From positions 1 to 64,000 of the forward strand of contig NZ_JBQCHS010000033.1 of the NCBI RefSeq assembly GCF_051954455.1: a stretch of 64,000 nucleotides of DNA. The letters run 5' to 3'. Position numbers and translations under genes: made by a program. The DNA is from Pseudolysinimonas sp051954455 (GTDB lineage: Bacteria; Actinomycetota; Actinomycetes; Actinomycetales; Microbacteriaceae). The notes below the pieces were generated by a model. It was not told where the DNA came from. It worked only from the letters and a program-made list of their open reading frames with translations, and ran no database searches. Below are positions 24,611 to 32,245 of the stretch, one piece after another. The stretch's first letter is position 1. Every line of letters begins with the position of its first letter.

Positions 24611-25458
24611 TGCGCGTCGTCGTGCCGGCGACGGCGGTGTGGGCAGCGCCCGACGCGCCGCACGATCTCGACGCGGCGGCCGTCGCGGACCGGCCCGACC
24701 CGGACGGCTGGGCGGCCGCCCTGGACGACGCGGCGCGGCTCGACCTGCACGGACGGGTCGTGACGCAGACGCTCCTCGGCGAGCCCGCGATCGTCGTCGA
24801 GGAGTCGGACGGCTGGAGCCGGGTCCGCCTCCCCTGGCAGCCCACCCACCGCGCGCTCGACGGCTACCCCGGCTGGGTGCCGACCCCCCACCTCGCCCCG
24901 GGATCGGGACCGGCGGACCCGCGAGCCGGCGCCGTCGTCACCGCCCGCACGGCGCACGCGGTCGCCGACGACGGGGAGCGGCTCGTCCTCTCGCTGGGCA
25001 CGGTTCTCGACGAGGCCGGTCCGGGCGCGCTCCGCCATCCGGACGGGCGGCTCCTGCGTCTCGATGCCGCCGCCGTCGCCGCCGGATCCGCGCGGGCCGC
25101 GCTCCGCCCCACGGAGCTGGCCCGCGCGCTCCTCGGCCTCGGATACCTGTGGGGCGGCCTCTCGGGATGGGGCATCGACTGCTCCGGGCTCGTGCACCTC
25201 ACCCGCCGCGCGGTCGGCGTCGTCGTGCCGCGCGATGCATCCGATCAGGCGCTCACCGGACTCCCGGTCGCCGCGCGTGACGTGCGCGAGGGCGACGCCG
25301 TCCTGTTCGACGACGGACGCACCGTGCACCACACCGGCCTCGCCCTCACCGCCGACCGCATGATCCACGCGCCGCGCACCGGCTTCCCGGTCGCCGAGGC
25401 CGACGTCGCCGAGTATCCGGACGACGTCGTGCGCTACCGACGCGTCGCGTCCGGCTGA
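24607..25458 (+). CDS. NlpC/P60 (C40) peptidase, YkfC-like
   Basis: 283 residues. Two SH3-like segments (about 1-160, including DGWSRVRLPWQPTHRALDGYPGWVP) precede an NlpC/P60 domain. The catalytic Cys192 is in WGIDCSGLVHL, with His242 in VHHTGLAL and His254 in MIHAP. There is no signal peptide or membrane helix, so it is cytoplasmic. Bacillus YkfC, a gamma-D-glutamyl-L-diamino acid endopeptidase encoded beside the epimerase YkfB, has the same architecture. Together they would release L-Ala-D-Glu for recycling. A peptide importer, present in the Bacillus operon, is missing here. Translation is coupled through ATGA. Confidence 0.87.
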   Translation: MMRVVVPATAVWAAPDAPHDLDAAAVADRPDPDGWAAALDDAARLDLHGRVVTQTLLGEPAIVVEESDGWSRVRLPWQPTHRALDGYPGWVPTPHLAPGSGPADPRAGAVVTARTAHAVADDGERLVLSLGTVLDEAGPGALRHPDGRLLRLDAAAVAAGSARAALRPTELARALLGLGYLWGGLSGWGIDCSGLVHLTRRAVGVVVPRDASDQALTGLPVAARDVREGDAVLFDDGRTVHHTGLALTADRMIHAPRTGFPVAEADVAEYPDDVVRYRRVASG

Positions 25459-25493
25459 TCGAATTCCCGGCTCCGCGCCGTCGCCTCCGCCGG

Positions 25494-26339
25494 TCAGGCC
25501 TCGCGCGTGATCTGCACGCGCACGAAGAGCTCGGAGCCCGCCGGCCCCGCATACACGCCGCGGAGCGGGGCCACGTCGCCGTAGTCGCGTCCGTGCCCGA
25601 CGCGGACGTGGCGGTCGCCGACCTCGATCAGGTTCGTCGGATCGAAGCCCCGCCACGATCCGCAGAACCACTCCACCCAGGCGTGCGACTCGCCCTCGAC
25701 GGCGACGCCGATCTCGGCCTCCGGCACCGGGTGGAGGTAGCCGCTGACGTAGCGGGCCGGGATGCCGACCGACCGCAGCGCGCCCACCGCCAGGTGGGTG
25801 ATGTCCTGACACACGCCCGAGCCCGCCGCCCAGGCGTCCGCCGCGGTGGACGTGACGCTCGTCGACCCGGGCAGGTAGGCGATGCGCTCGCCCACGAGCC
25901 GCGCGATCGCGAGAGCGGCGTCGCAGGGCGAGTCGGACGCGGCGAGCGCCTCGCGGGCGAGCTCGACGAGCTCCGCGGGAGGCTCGGTGCGGCGCGTCTG
26001 GGCGAGCTGCTCCACGAACTCGGTGCGCCGCTCCGCCTCGTCGGCGAGCGCCTCCCAGCCGAGCCGGTGCACCGGATGCTCGCGCGGGCGCACCTCGACG
26101 ACGCTCGTGGCGGTCAGGGTCAGTCGCGTGTGCGGCTGCAGCACATCGAACGAGGAGACCCGGGTCCCCCAGTAGTCGACGTATCCGCGCTGCCCGGCCG
26201 TCGGCTGCACGTCGAGCTGGGAGTGCAGCACGAGCTGGCCGTCGAAGCTCGCCGGCAGCATCCGCGCCTCGTTGTAGGAGGCCGTGACCTCGCCCTCGTA
26301 CCGGAAGCCGGTCTCGTGCCGGATGCGGAGTCGCGTCAC
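25494..26339 (-). CDS. Transglutaminase-like protein (bacterial type, alpha-E/ATP-grasp operon)
   Basis: 281 residues. An N-terminal beta domain (about 1-85, starting VTRLRIRHETGFRYEG) precedes a transglutaminase-like core. The cysteine is in GSGVCQDITHLA (about residue 180), His in GESHAWVEW (about 222) and Asp in GFDPTNL (about 237). The family includes proteases and peptidyl crosslinkers, and the substrate of this group is unknown. The GTG start overlaps the stop of the alpha-E gene (GTGA). It is the last gene of a three-gene operon seen in many bacteria, and it is convergent with the NlpC/P60 gene. Confidence 0.87.
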   Translation of the reverse strand: MTRLRIRHETGFRYEGEVTASYNEARMLPASFDGQLVLHSQLDVQPTAGQRGYVDYWGTRVSSFDVLQPHTRLTLTATSVVEVRPREHPVHRLGWEALADEAERRTEFVEQLAQTRRTEPPAELVELAREALAASDSPCDAALAIARLVGERIAYLPGSTSVTSTAADAWAAGSGVCQDITHLAVGALRSVGIPARYVSGYLHPVPEAEIGVAVEGESHAWVEWFCGSWRGFDPTNLIEVGDRHVRVGHGRDYGDVAPLRGVYAGPAGSELFVRVQITREA

Positions 26340-27265
26340 GAGATCTTCCCGTTCCAGCTCGGCGCCGTCTCGGAGGGGAAGTACCGGCGGCGGATCGTCT
26401 CGCTCGCGGCGCTGATCGCGAGCTGCACCTCGTCCATCTGGTGCGGCAGGTCGTCGATGATGTCGAGGATCGGACGATACTCCAGCTGGCTGCGGATGCG
26501 GCCGAGGAGCACGAGCGTCGGGTCGCCGACCCCGAGCCGCGCCACGCCCGGCTCGATCTCGCGCATGCACTGCTCGGCGCGGGCCACGGAGAACAGGATG
26601 CTGCGCGGGAACAGCCGGTCGAGCAGCAGGAACTCGGCGGCGTTGCGCGCGCTCGGCACGCCGCGGTACATCCGCAGGTAGGCCTCGTACGCACCGACCG
26701 AGCGCAGGATCGTCGTCCACGACGGCCCCGACACCTCGCTGAGCGAGCGCGTCGCGAGCAGTCGCGCGGTCATGTCGGCCCGCTCGAGCGAGCGTCCGAG
26801 GGTGAAGAAGTGCCAGGCCTCGTCGCGGCTCGTCGCCGAGTCCGCGATGCCGATCGAGAGCGCCGCGCGCTCGCGGACCCAGGCGAAGAACTCGTGCACC
26901 TTCTCCGCGGCGACCCGCCGCGGCATCCGCGAGCGGGTGGTGTTGAGCGCCTCCCAGAGCTCGGTGCTGACCACCTCGCGCGCGCGGCGGGCGTTCTCGC
27001 GCGCGGCGATGAGCGAGTACGCGATCGACGCCGGCTGCGCGCGGTCGACCGCGAGCAGCTGCAGGACGTCGCCCCGGCCGACCGGCTCCTCCGACGGCAC
27101 CGAGACCCCCATGACGCCGAGCAGCGATCGGCAGGCCGCGTCCTCGGCGACCCACGGATCCTCGAGCAGCAGCTGCAGGTGCACGTCGAGGATGCGCGCG
27201 GTGCCGTCGCTGCGCTCGATGTAGCGGCCGATCCAGAAGAGGCTCTCGGCGATCCGGCTCAGCAC
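26336..27265 (-). CDS. Alpha-E domain protein
   Basis: 309 residues, all-helical. It begins VLSRIAESLFWIGRYIERSDGTARILDVHLQLLLED, the typical start of the alpha-E (DUF403) family. Further conserved blocks are SIAYSLIAARENARRAREVVSTELWEALN, SRDEAWHFFTLGRSLERADMTARLLATR and RAEQCMREIE. The biochemical activity is unknown; the family is almost always encoded with a circularly permuted ATP-grasp protein and a transglutaminase-like protein. The GTG start overlaps the end of the ATP-grasp gene by 7 bp and the gene overlaps the transglutaminase start by 4 bp. Confidence 0.87.
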   Translation of the reverse strand: MLSRIAESLFWIGRYIERSDGTARILDVHLQLLLEDPWVAEDAACRSLLGVMGVSVPSEEPVGRGDVLQLLAVDRAQPASIAYSLIAARENARRAREVVSTELWEALNTTRSRMPRRVAAEKVHEFFAWVRERAALSIGIADSATSRDEAWHFFTLGRSLERADMTARLLATRSLSEVSGPSWTTILRSVGAYEAYLRMYRGVPSARNAAEFLLLDRLFPRSILFSVARAEQCMREIEPGVARLGVGDPTLVLLGRIRSQLEYRPILDIIDDLPHQMDEVQLAISAASETIRRRYFPSETAPSWNGKIS

Positions 27266-28899
27266 GGCGCACCCGCCGCACGGGTCTGCTGCTGTTGCTG
27301 CTGCTGGTCCTGCCGGGGCGCGTCCTCCGGGTTGTGGTCCTGGAGGTGCGCGCCGGGCGAGACGATCGGGATCGCGGAGGTCGCCACGGTCTGGTCGAAG
27401 ACGAGCGCGCGCACGTCGTGCTCCGGGGTGGCGAGCGGGTCGGATCCGACGACCCAGGTGTCCTTCGAGCCGCCGCCCTGCGAGGAGTTGACGACGAGCT
27501 GCCCCTCGGGCAGGGCGACCCGGGTGAGCCCGCCCGGCAGCACCCAGACGTCGTGGCCGTCGTTGACGGCGAACGGGCGCAGGTCGGCGTGCCGGGGCCG
27601 CATCCCGTCCTCGACGAGGGTCGGGATCGTGGAGAGCTGGACGACCGGCTGCGCGATCCAGCCGCGCGGGTCGCGCGCGAGCCGGGTGGCGAGCGCGGCG
27701 AGCTCGGCGGCGGTCGCGTCCGGCCCGACGACGAGCCCCTTGCCGCCCGAGCCGTCGACGGGCTTGACGACGAGCTCGTCGAGGCGGTCGAGCACCTCCT
27801 CGAGCGCGCCCGGCTCCTCGAGGCGCCAGGTCTGCACGTTCGGCAGCACCGGATCCTCGCCCAGGTAGTAGCGGATGAGGTCGGGTAGGTAGGTGTAGAC
27901 GAGCTTGTCGTCGGCCACGCCGTTGCCGACCGCGTTGGCGATCGTGACGTTGCCGAGGCGGGCGGCGAGGAGCATCCCGGGGGAGCCCAGCATCGAGTCG
28001 GCCCGGAAGTGCAGCGGGTCGAGGTATTCGTCGTCGACGCGGCGGTAGATCACGTCGACTTTCGTCGGCCCCGCGGTGGTGCGCATCCAGACGCGCCCGT
28101 CGGAGCAGAACAGGTCGCGCCCCTCGACGAGCTCGACGCCCATGAGGCGGGCGAGGAGGGTGTGCTCGAAATAGGCCGAGTTGTAGACGCCCGGGGTGAG
28201 CACCACGATGTTCGGGTCCTCGATGCCGTGCGGGGCGGCGGCTCGGAGGGCGCCGAGCAGCCGCTGCGGGTAGTCGCCGACCGGGCGCACGCGCATGGTC
28301 GTGAAGAGCTCCGGCAGCGTCTGCGCCATGACCCGGCGGTTCGAGATGACGTAGCTGACGCCGGACGGCACGCGCACGTTGTCCTCGAGCACGCGCCAGG
28401 CGCCCTGCTCGTCGCGGATGAGGTCGATGCCGGCGACCTGGATGCGGACCCCGTTGGCCGGGTCGATGCCGGCCGCGGCACGGTGGAAGTGCGTCGACGA
28501 CGACACCAGCCGCGCGGGGATGACGCCGTCGCGGACCGCCTCCTGCGGGCCGTAGACGTCGGCGAGGAAGCGCTCGAGCGCGAGGACCCGCTGCCGCACG
28601 CCGCTCTCGACGTGGCGCCACTCGTCCTCCGCGATGACGCGCGGCACGGCGTCGAGCGGGAACGGCCGCTCCTCGCCGGCGAAGTCGAAGGTGACACCCT
28701 GCGCGAGGTAGGAGTCGGCGAGCGCCTCGGTCCGGCCCCGCAGCTCCGCCTGGGTCATGCGCGCGAGGGCCGCGTGCACCTCCCGATAGGGCGCGCGCGC
28801 GTCGCGCGCCCGGCGCGGATCGGGGAACATCTCGTCCCATGGCGCGGCGCCCCGCCCTCGGGTGGCGACGGGGCCGTACCCGTCGAACAGGTCCGCCAT
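27259..28899 (-). CDS. Circularly permuted ATP-grasp protein (type 2)
   Basis: 546 residues. The N-terminal part (about 60-200) has LALERFLADVYGPQEAVRDGVIP, IDLIRDEQGAWRVLEDNVRVPSGVSYVISNR. The middle holds VDVIYRRVDDEYLDP, NAVGNGVADDKLVYTYLPDLIRYYLGEDPVLPNV and ELVVKPVDGSGGKGLVVGP, the ATP-grasp glycine loop. The end has TRVALPEGQLVVNSSQGGGSKDTWV. It is predicted to form an amide or peptide bond using ATP. The last 70 residues hold a tract of seven glutamines. The ATG lies 6 bases after TACGCT, so the operon is probably leaderless at its first gene. Confidence 0.87.
   Translation of the reverse strand: MADLFDGYGPVATRGRGAAPWDEMFPDPRRARDARAPYREVHAALARMTQAELRGRTEALADSYLAQGVTFDFAGEERPFPLDAVPRVIAEDEWRHVESGVRQRVLALERFLADVYGPQEAVRDGVIPARLVSSSTHFHRAAAGIDPANGVRIQVAGIDLIRDEQGAWRVLEDNVRVPSGVSYVISNRRVMAQTLPELFTTMRVRPVGDYPQRLLGALRAAAPHGIEDPNIVVLTPGVYNSAYFEHTLLARLMGVELVEGRDLFCSDGRVWMRTTAGPTKVDVIYRRVDDEYLDPLHFRADSMLGSPGMLLAARLGNVTIANAVGNGVADDKLVYTYLPDLIRYYLGEDPVLPNVQTWRLEEPGALEEVLDRLDELVVKPVDGSGGKGLVVGPDATAAELAALATRLARDPRGWIAQPVVQLSTIPTLVEDGMRPRHADLRPFAVNDGHDVWVLPGGLTRVALPEGQLVVNSSQGGGSKDTWVVGSDPLATPEHDVRALVFDQTVATSAIPIVSPGAHLQDHNPEDAPRQDQQQQQQQTRAAGAPC
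27286..27306 (-). repeat. CTG trinucleotide tract (seven Gln codons)
   Basis: Seven glutamine codons in a row (CAG with one CAA) near the 3' end of the ATP-grasp gene. A short tract of this kind can change in copy number without breaking the frame. Confidence 0.7.
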
Positions 28900-28905
28900 G
28901 TCGGG

Positions 28906-28911
28906 AGCGTA
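28906..28911 (-). promoter_or_regulatory. -10 box TACGCT, leaderless ATP-grasp operon
   Basis: TACGCT on the minus strand, 6 bases before the ATG at 28899. It is in the 67-bp spacer shared with the alditol oxidase gene. Confidence 0.6.
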
Positions 28912-28953
28912 GTGAGGCGATGTTGCCGCCGTGTTTCGCCCCGGACACCGCCC

Positions 28954-28959
28954 TAGGGT
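28954..28959 (+). promoter_or_regulatory. -10 box TAGGGT, leaderless alditol oxidase gene
   Basis: TAGGGT, 7 bases before the ATG at 28967. Confidence 0.6.
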
Positions 28960-28966
28960 GATCGAC

Positions 28967-30217
28967 ATGAGCTCCCCCGACGTCGGCACCACGTGGTCCG
29001 GCACCCACCGGTTCGCCGCGCCCCGCCTGGTCGAGGCGCGCACCGTCGAGGAGGTGCAGGAGCTCGTCCGCGCGGGCGGGCCGGTGCGCGCGCTCGGCAC
29101 CCGCCACTCGTTCACCGATCTGGCCGACACCGAGGGGACCCTCGTGACCGTGACCGGGATCGATCCGGACATCCGCGTCGATGCGGAGGCCGGCACGGTG
29201 TCGGTCGGCGCCGGCGCGCGGTACGGCGCGGTCGCGCCGGTCGTGCACGCGGCCGGGTTCGCGCTGCACAACATGGGGTCGCTGCCGCACATCTCGATCG
29301 GCGGCGCGACCGCGACCGGCACCCACGGCTCCGGCGACCGCAACGGCGGCCTCGCGACCGCGGTCCGCGAGATCGAGTACGTCGATGCGCGGGGGGAGCT
29401 GGTCACGGCCCGGCGCGGCGAGCCCGATTTCGACGCCCTGCCGGTCGGCCTCGGCGCCTTCGGCGTCGTCGTGCGGTTGACGCTCGACGTGCAGCCGACC
29501 TACGCGATCCGGCAGGACGTGTACGGCGGGCTGCCGTGGGGGACGGTGCTCGGCGGCCTCGACGCCGTCACCGGCGGCGGCTACAGCGTGAGCCTGTTCA
29601 CCCCCGACTGGGCGGGCGACGGGCCGGCACTCGCGTTCGTGAAGCGACGCCTGGATGTCGACGCGGCGCCCGAGGAGTGGCTGGGCGCCCGCCGCCTCCC
29701 GCAGGCCACGATCTTCGACGCCCCCGACTCCAACGTCACCGAGCAGGGCCGGCTCGCCCCGTGGTTCGAGGCGCTGCCGCACTTCCGGGTCGACTCGACT
29801 CCCAGCGCCGGCGCGGAGATCCAGAGCGAGTGGTTCGTGGCCCGCGTCGACGCCCCCGCGGCGATCGAGGCGGTCCAGCGCGTCGCTGGGCGCTTCGCGG
29901 GCGTCCTGCTGATGAGCGAGATCCGCACGGTCGCCGCGGACGGCCTCTGGCTGAGCGAGGCGTACGAGCGCGACAGCGTGGCGCTGCACTTCACCTGGGC
30001 CGACGACGCCGAGGCGGTGTCACGTGCCGTCGACGTGGTCGAGGAGGCGCTCGCGCCGTTCGCCGCGCGTCCGCACTGGGGCAAGGTCCACCATCTCGAT
30101 GCCACCGGGATCGCGGCGGTGGTGCCGCGCGCGGCCGACGCGCGAGCCGTCTTCGAGCGGCTCGATCCCGCGGCGGTGTTCGCCGGGCCGCACCTGCAGC
30201 GGCTCGGGCTGCGTTAG
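28967..30217 (+). CDS. Alditol oxidase-like flavoprotein (VAO family)
   Basis: 416 residues, close to the 418 of Streptomyces AldO. His47 in ALGTRHSFTD corresponds to the histidine that carries covalent FAD. The FAD-binding loop is NMGSLPHISIGGATATGTHGSG (about 95-116). Near the C-terminus, the Glu and Arg of MSEIRTV and the Lys of HWGKVHH match AldO substrate residues. It would oxidise sugar alcohols such as xylitol or sorbitol at C1 with oxygen, giving hydrogen peroxide. The ATG at 28967 is fixed by the promoter. It has no sugar-alcohol transport genes beside it. Its stop overlaps that of the convergent kinase gene. Confidence 0.88.
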   Translation: MSSPDVGTTWSGTHRFAAPRLVEARTVEEVQELVRAGGPVRALGTRHSFTDLADTEGTLVTVTGIDPDIRVDAEAGTVSVGAGARYGAVAPVVHAAGFALHNMGSLPHISIGGATATGTHGSGDRNGGLATAVREIEYVDARGELVTARRGEPDFDALPVGLGAFGVVVRLTLDVQPTYAIRQDVYGGLPWGTVLGGLDAVTGGGYSVSLFTPDWAGDGPALAFVKRRLDVDAAPEEWLGARRLPQATIFDAPDSNVTEQGRLAPWFEALPHFRVDSTPSAGAEIQSEWFVARVDAPAAIEAVQRVAGRFAGVLLMSEIRTVAADGLWLSEAYERDSVALHFTWADDAEAVSRAVDVVEEALAPFAARPHWGKVHHLDATGIAAVVPRAADARAVFERLDPAAVFAGPHLQRLGLR

Positions 30218-31101
30218 GAGGTCGCCGAGTCGCCCAGGAGCTCGCGCAGGCCGAAGCGGCCGAGCCCCACCATGCGGTCCGAGCCGTCGGACTCGTGCAG
30301 CAGTCCCAGTGCGAAGGCGAGCGCCCACCCCCGCGCCCGTCGCCAGAGGGCAGCGTCGCGCCCGGTCCGATCGATGCGCGCGCGGAAGGCGTCCCGCCCG
30401 ACCGGATCGAAGAACAGCCAGGCGGCCGCGAGATCCACCGCCGGGTCGCCGCCGGACATGTCGCCGAAGTCGATGATCGCCGCGATCTCCCGGTCCGGGC
30501 CGACGAGGACGTTGCCCGGATGGAGATCGCCGTGCACCCAGACCGGAACCGCGTTCGGCGCGGCGGCGGACGCCGTCTCCCACTCCTGGAGCGCTGCGCC
30601 CCGACTGTCGTCGTCGAGCGCCGCGATCCGCTCCCGCACGGACGCATCGCGCTGCCCGAGCGGGACGCCGCGGTAGGGATTGACCGGCGCGTCCGGCGGG
30701 GCGGGGCGGTGGAGCGAGAGGAGGGCCTCGGCGAGCGGCTCGGCGAGCGCGCGTCGCTCCACCGGAGTCAGGCGGTCGGCGGGATCTCCGTCGAACCAGG
30801 GCAGGACGCTCCAGGGCCACGGGTATCCCGCCCCCGGAGCGCCGGCGGCGACGGCGACCGGCACCGGAACCGTGAGGTGCGGCGCCAGCTCCGCGAGCCA
30901 GCGCTGCTCGTTCGCGACGAGCGGCACCGCGAGCTCCCGCCGCGGCATCCGCACGGCGAGGCGGTCGCCCACCCGGTAGATGTCGTTGTCCCAGCCGTGC
31001 GCGACGAACCGGACCTCACCCGCGAAGTCCGGGTGCTGGGTGCGGAGCAGGGCGGCCACCAGCTCGGGCGTGATATCGACCTCGGACGGCGGGGCGGGCA
31101 C
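30214..31101 (-). CDS. Aminoglycoside phosphotransferase-like kinase (APH family)
   Basis: 295 residues. The kinase catalytic loop is VWVHGDLHPGNVLVG (Brenner motif HGDLHPGN, Asp as base) and the metal motif is IIDFGDMSGGDPAVDLA, both between about 185 and 225. The N-lobe has NDIYRVGDRLAVRMPRRE with the ATP-binding lysine replaced by Arg or supplied nearby. Members phosphorylate antibiotics, sugars or choline-type alcohols. Resistance cannot be concluded from sequence. The GTG at 31101 follows CAGGAT by 6 bases, a weaker leaderless promoter. It is divergent from a LacI regulator gene. Confidence 0.82.
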   Translation of the reverse strand: MPAPPSEVDITPELVAALLRTQHPDFAGEVRFVAHGWDNDIYRVGDRLAVRMPRRELAVPLVANEQRWLAELAPHLTVPVPVAVAAGAPGAGYPWPWSVLPWFDGDPADRLTPVERRALAEPLAEALLSLHRPAPPDAPVNPYRGVPLGQRDASVRERIAALDDDSRGAALQEWETASAAAPNAVPVWVHGDLHPGNVLVGPDREIAAIIDFGDMSGGDPAVDLAAAWLFFDPVGRDAFRARIDRTGRDAALWRRARGWALAFALGLLHESDGSDRMVGLGRFGLRELLGDSATS

Positions 31102-31206
31102 GCGATCATCCTGGCACCGCGGGGCGCCAGGGAGCCGTGGATCGCTCTACGGCCGCTAGGGTCGGAGCAACCCGACAGCAGGCGTCGGGGGCGCGAGGAG
31201 CATGTC

Positions 31207-32211
31207 ATGCCGCGGGCGCGGAGCGGAGCCGCCACGATCGAGGACGTCGCGAGGCTCGCCGGGGTGTCGCGAGCCGCGGTGTCGAAGGTGCTCCGCAACG
31301 CCTACGGGGTGAGCCCAGCGATGCGCGAGCGGGTCGGTGCCGCGATCCAGCAGCTGTCGTACCGCCCGCGGGTCGCCGCCCGCGCCATGCGCGGCTCGAC
31401 ATACACGATCGGGTTCGAGGTCCCGGACCTCAAGAACCAGTTCTTCTCGCGGGTGCTGAGCGGCGCGTCGGCCGCTCTGGCCGACACCGACTACCAGATG
31501 ATCCTGGCGCCGGCCAACTTCAACCCCTTCGAGCCGCGCGCCGTCGAGGCTCTGCTCGACCATCAGGTCGACGGGCTCATCGCCATCGCCCCGCTCGTCG
31601 AGCCGGAGTGGCTCGACGATGTCGCCAGGCGCGTTCCCGTCGTGATGTTCGGCCGACACGATCGATCCGCTCTGTACGACAGCGTGGAGAGCGATGACGA
31701 GCTCGGGGCCCGCCGCGCGATGCAGCATCTCTTCGAGCTCGGGCACGAGTCGATCGTGCATCTCACGATCGCCGAGAGCGCGACCCGCCCGTACACGCCG
31801 CACGGCGTGCGCGTCCGCGTCTACGAGGAGGCGATGAACGAGAGCGGGCGAGGCGCACTGGCCGAGGTGCTGCGCGTCGACATCGCGCAGGAGCTCGCGC
31901 ACGAGACAATGCTCGAACGACTGGCGCGCCGCCCGCTGCCCACAGCGATCTTCGCGGGTCACGACGAACTCGCACTCGGCGCGATGAGCGCCGCCGTCCA
32001 GTCGGGCGTGGAGCTCTCCGTCATCGGGTACGACGGCGTGGCGATTGCCGCACATCCCCTGGTGTCGTTGTCGACGATGGACCAGCACGGGGAAACCATG
32101 GGCGCCCGGGCGATCGAGCTCCTGCTGGAACGCATCAAGGGGAGGACGACCGCGGTGCACGAGGTCGTCGAGCCGACCCTGGAGCACCGGTCGTCGACGC
32201 GCGCGCGCTGA
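31207..32211 (+). CDS. LacI family transcriptional regulator
   Basis: 334 residues. The N-terminal helix-turn-helix is ATIEDVARLAGVSRAAVSKVLRNAYGVSPAMRERV (about 9-43) with the hinge SYRPRVAARAMRG. A periplasmic-binding-like sugar domain follows (about 65-320), with TYTIGFEVPDLKNQFFSRVLSG and VIGYDGVAIAAHP. GAGGAG lies 6 bases before the ATG, and TAGGGT (31157-31162) could be the -10 box with a leader of about 38 bases. Its 3' end shares a strong terminator with the convergent rhamnosidase gene. Target genes are uncertain: it may control the rhamnosidase or a distant regulon. Confidence 0.88.
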   Translation: MPRARSGAATIEDVARLAGVSRAAVSKVLRNAYGVSPAMRERVGAAIQQLSYRPRVAARAMRGSTYTIGFEVPDLKNQFFSRVLSGASAALADTDYQMILAPANFNPFEPRAVEALLDHQVDGLIAIAPLVEPEWLDDVARRVPVVMFGRHDRSALYDSVESDDELGARRAMQHLFELGHESIVHLTIAESATRPYTPHGVRVRVYEEAMNESGRGALAEVLRVDIAQELAHETMLERLARRPLPTAIFAGHDELALGAMSAAVQSGVELSVIGYDGVAIAAHPLVSLSTMDQHGETMGARAIELLLERIKGRTTAVHEVVEPTLEHRSSTRAR

Positions 32212-32242
32212 GGGGAGGCGCTCGGCGTAGCGCCTCCCCTCA
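32209..32242. terminator. Bidirectional terminator between LacI and rhamnosidase genes
   Basis: A perfect 14-bp stem (TGAGGGGAGGCGCT at 32209-32222 with its complement at 32229-32242) and a 6-base loop. The left arm includes the LacI stop codon. It serves both convergent genes. There is no long T tract, as is common in this group. Confidence 0.8.
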
Positions 32243-32245
32243 GCG

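Noticed and set aside
26336..29989. Minus-strand open frame of 1217 codons
   Set aside because: Only its last 310 codons are real (the alpha-E protein from GTG 27265). The rest is a shadow of the ATP-grasp and alditol oxidase genes.
30214..31101. Calling the APH-like gene an antibiotic resistance gene
   Set aside because: The APH fold also includes sugar, choline and other kinases. Nothing nearby suggests resistance or transfer.
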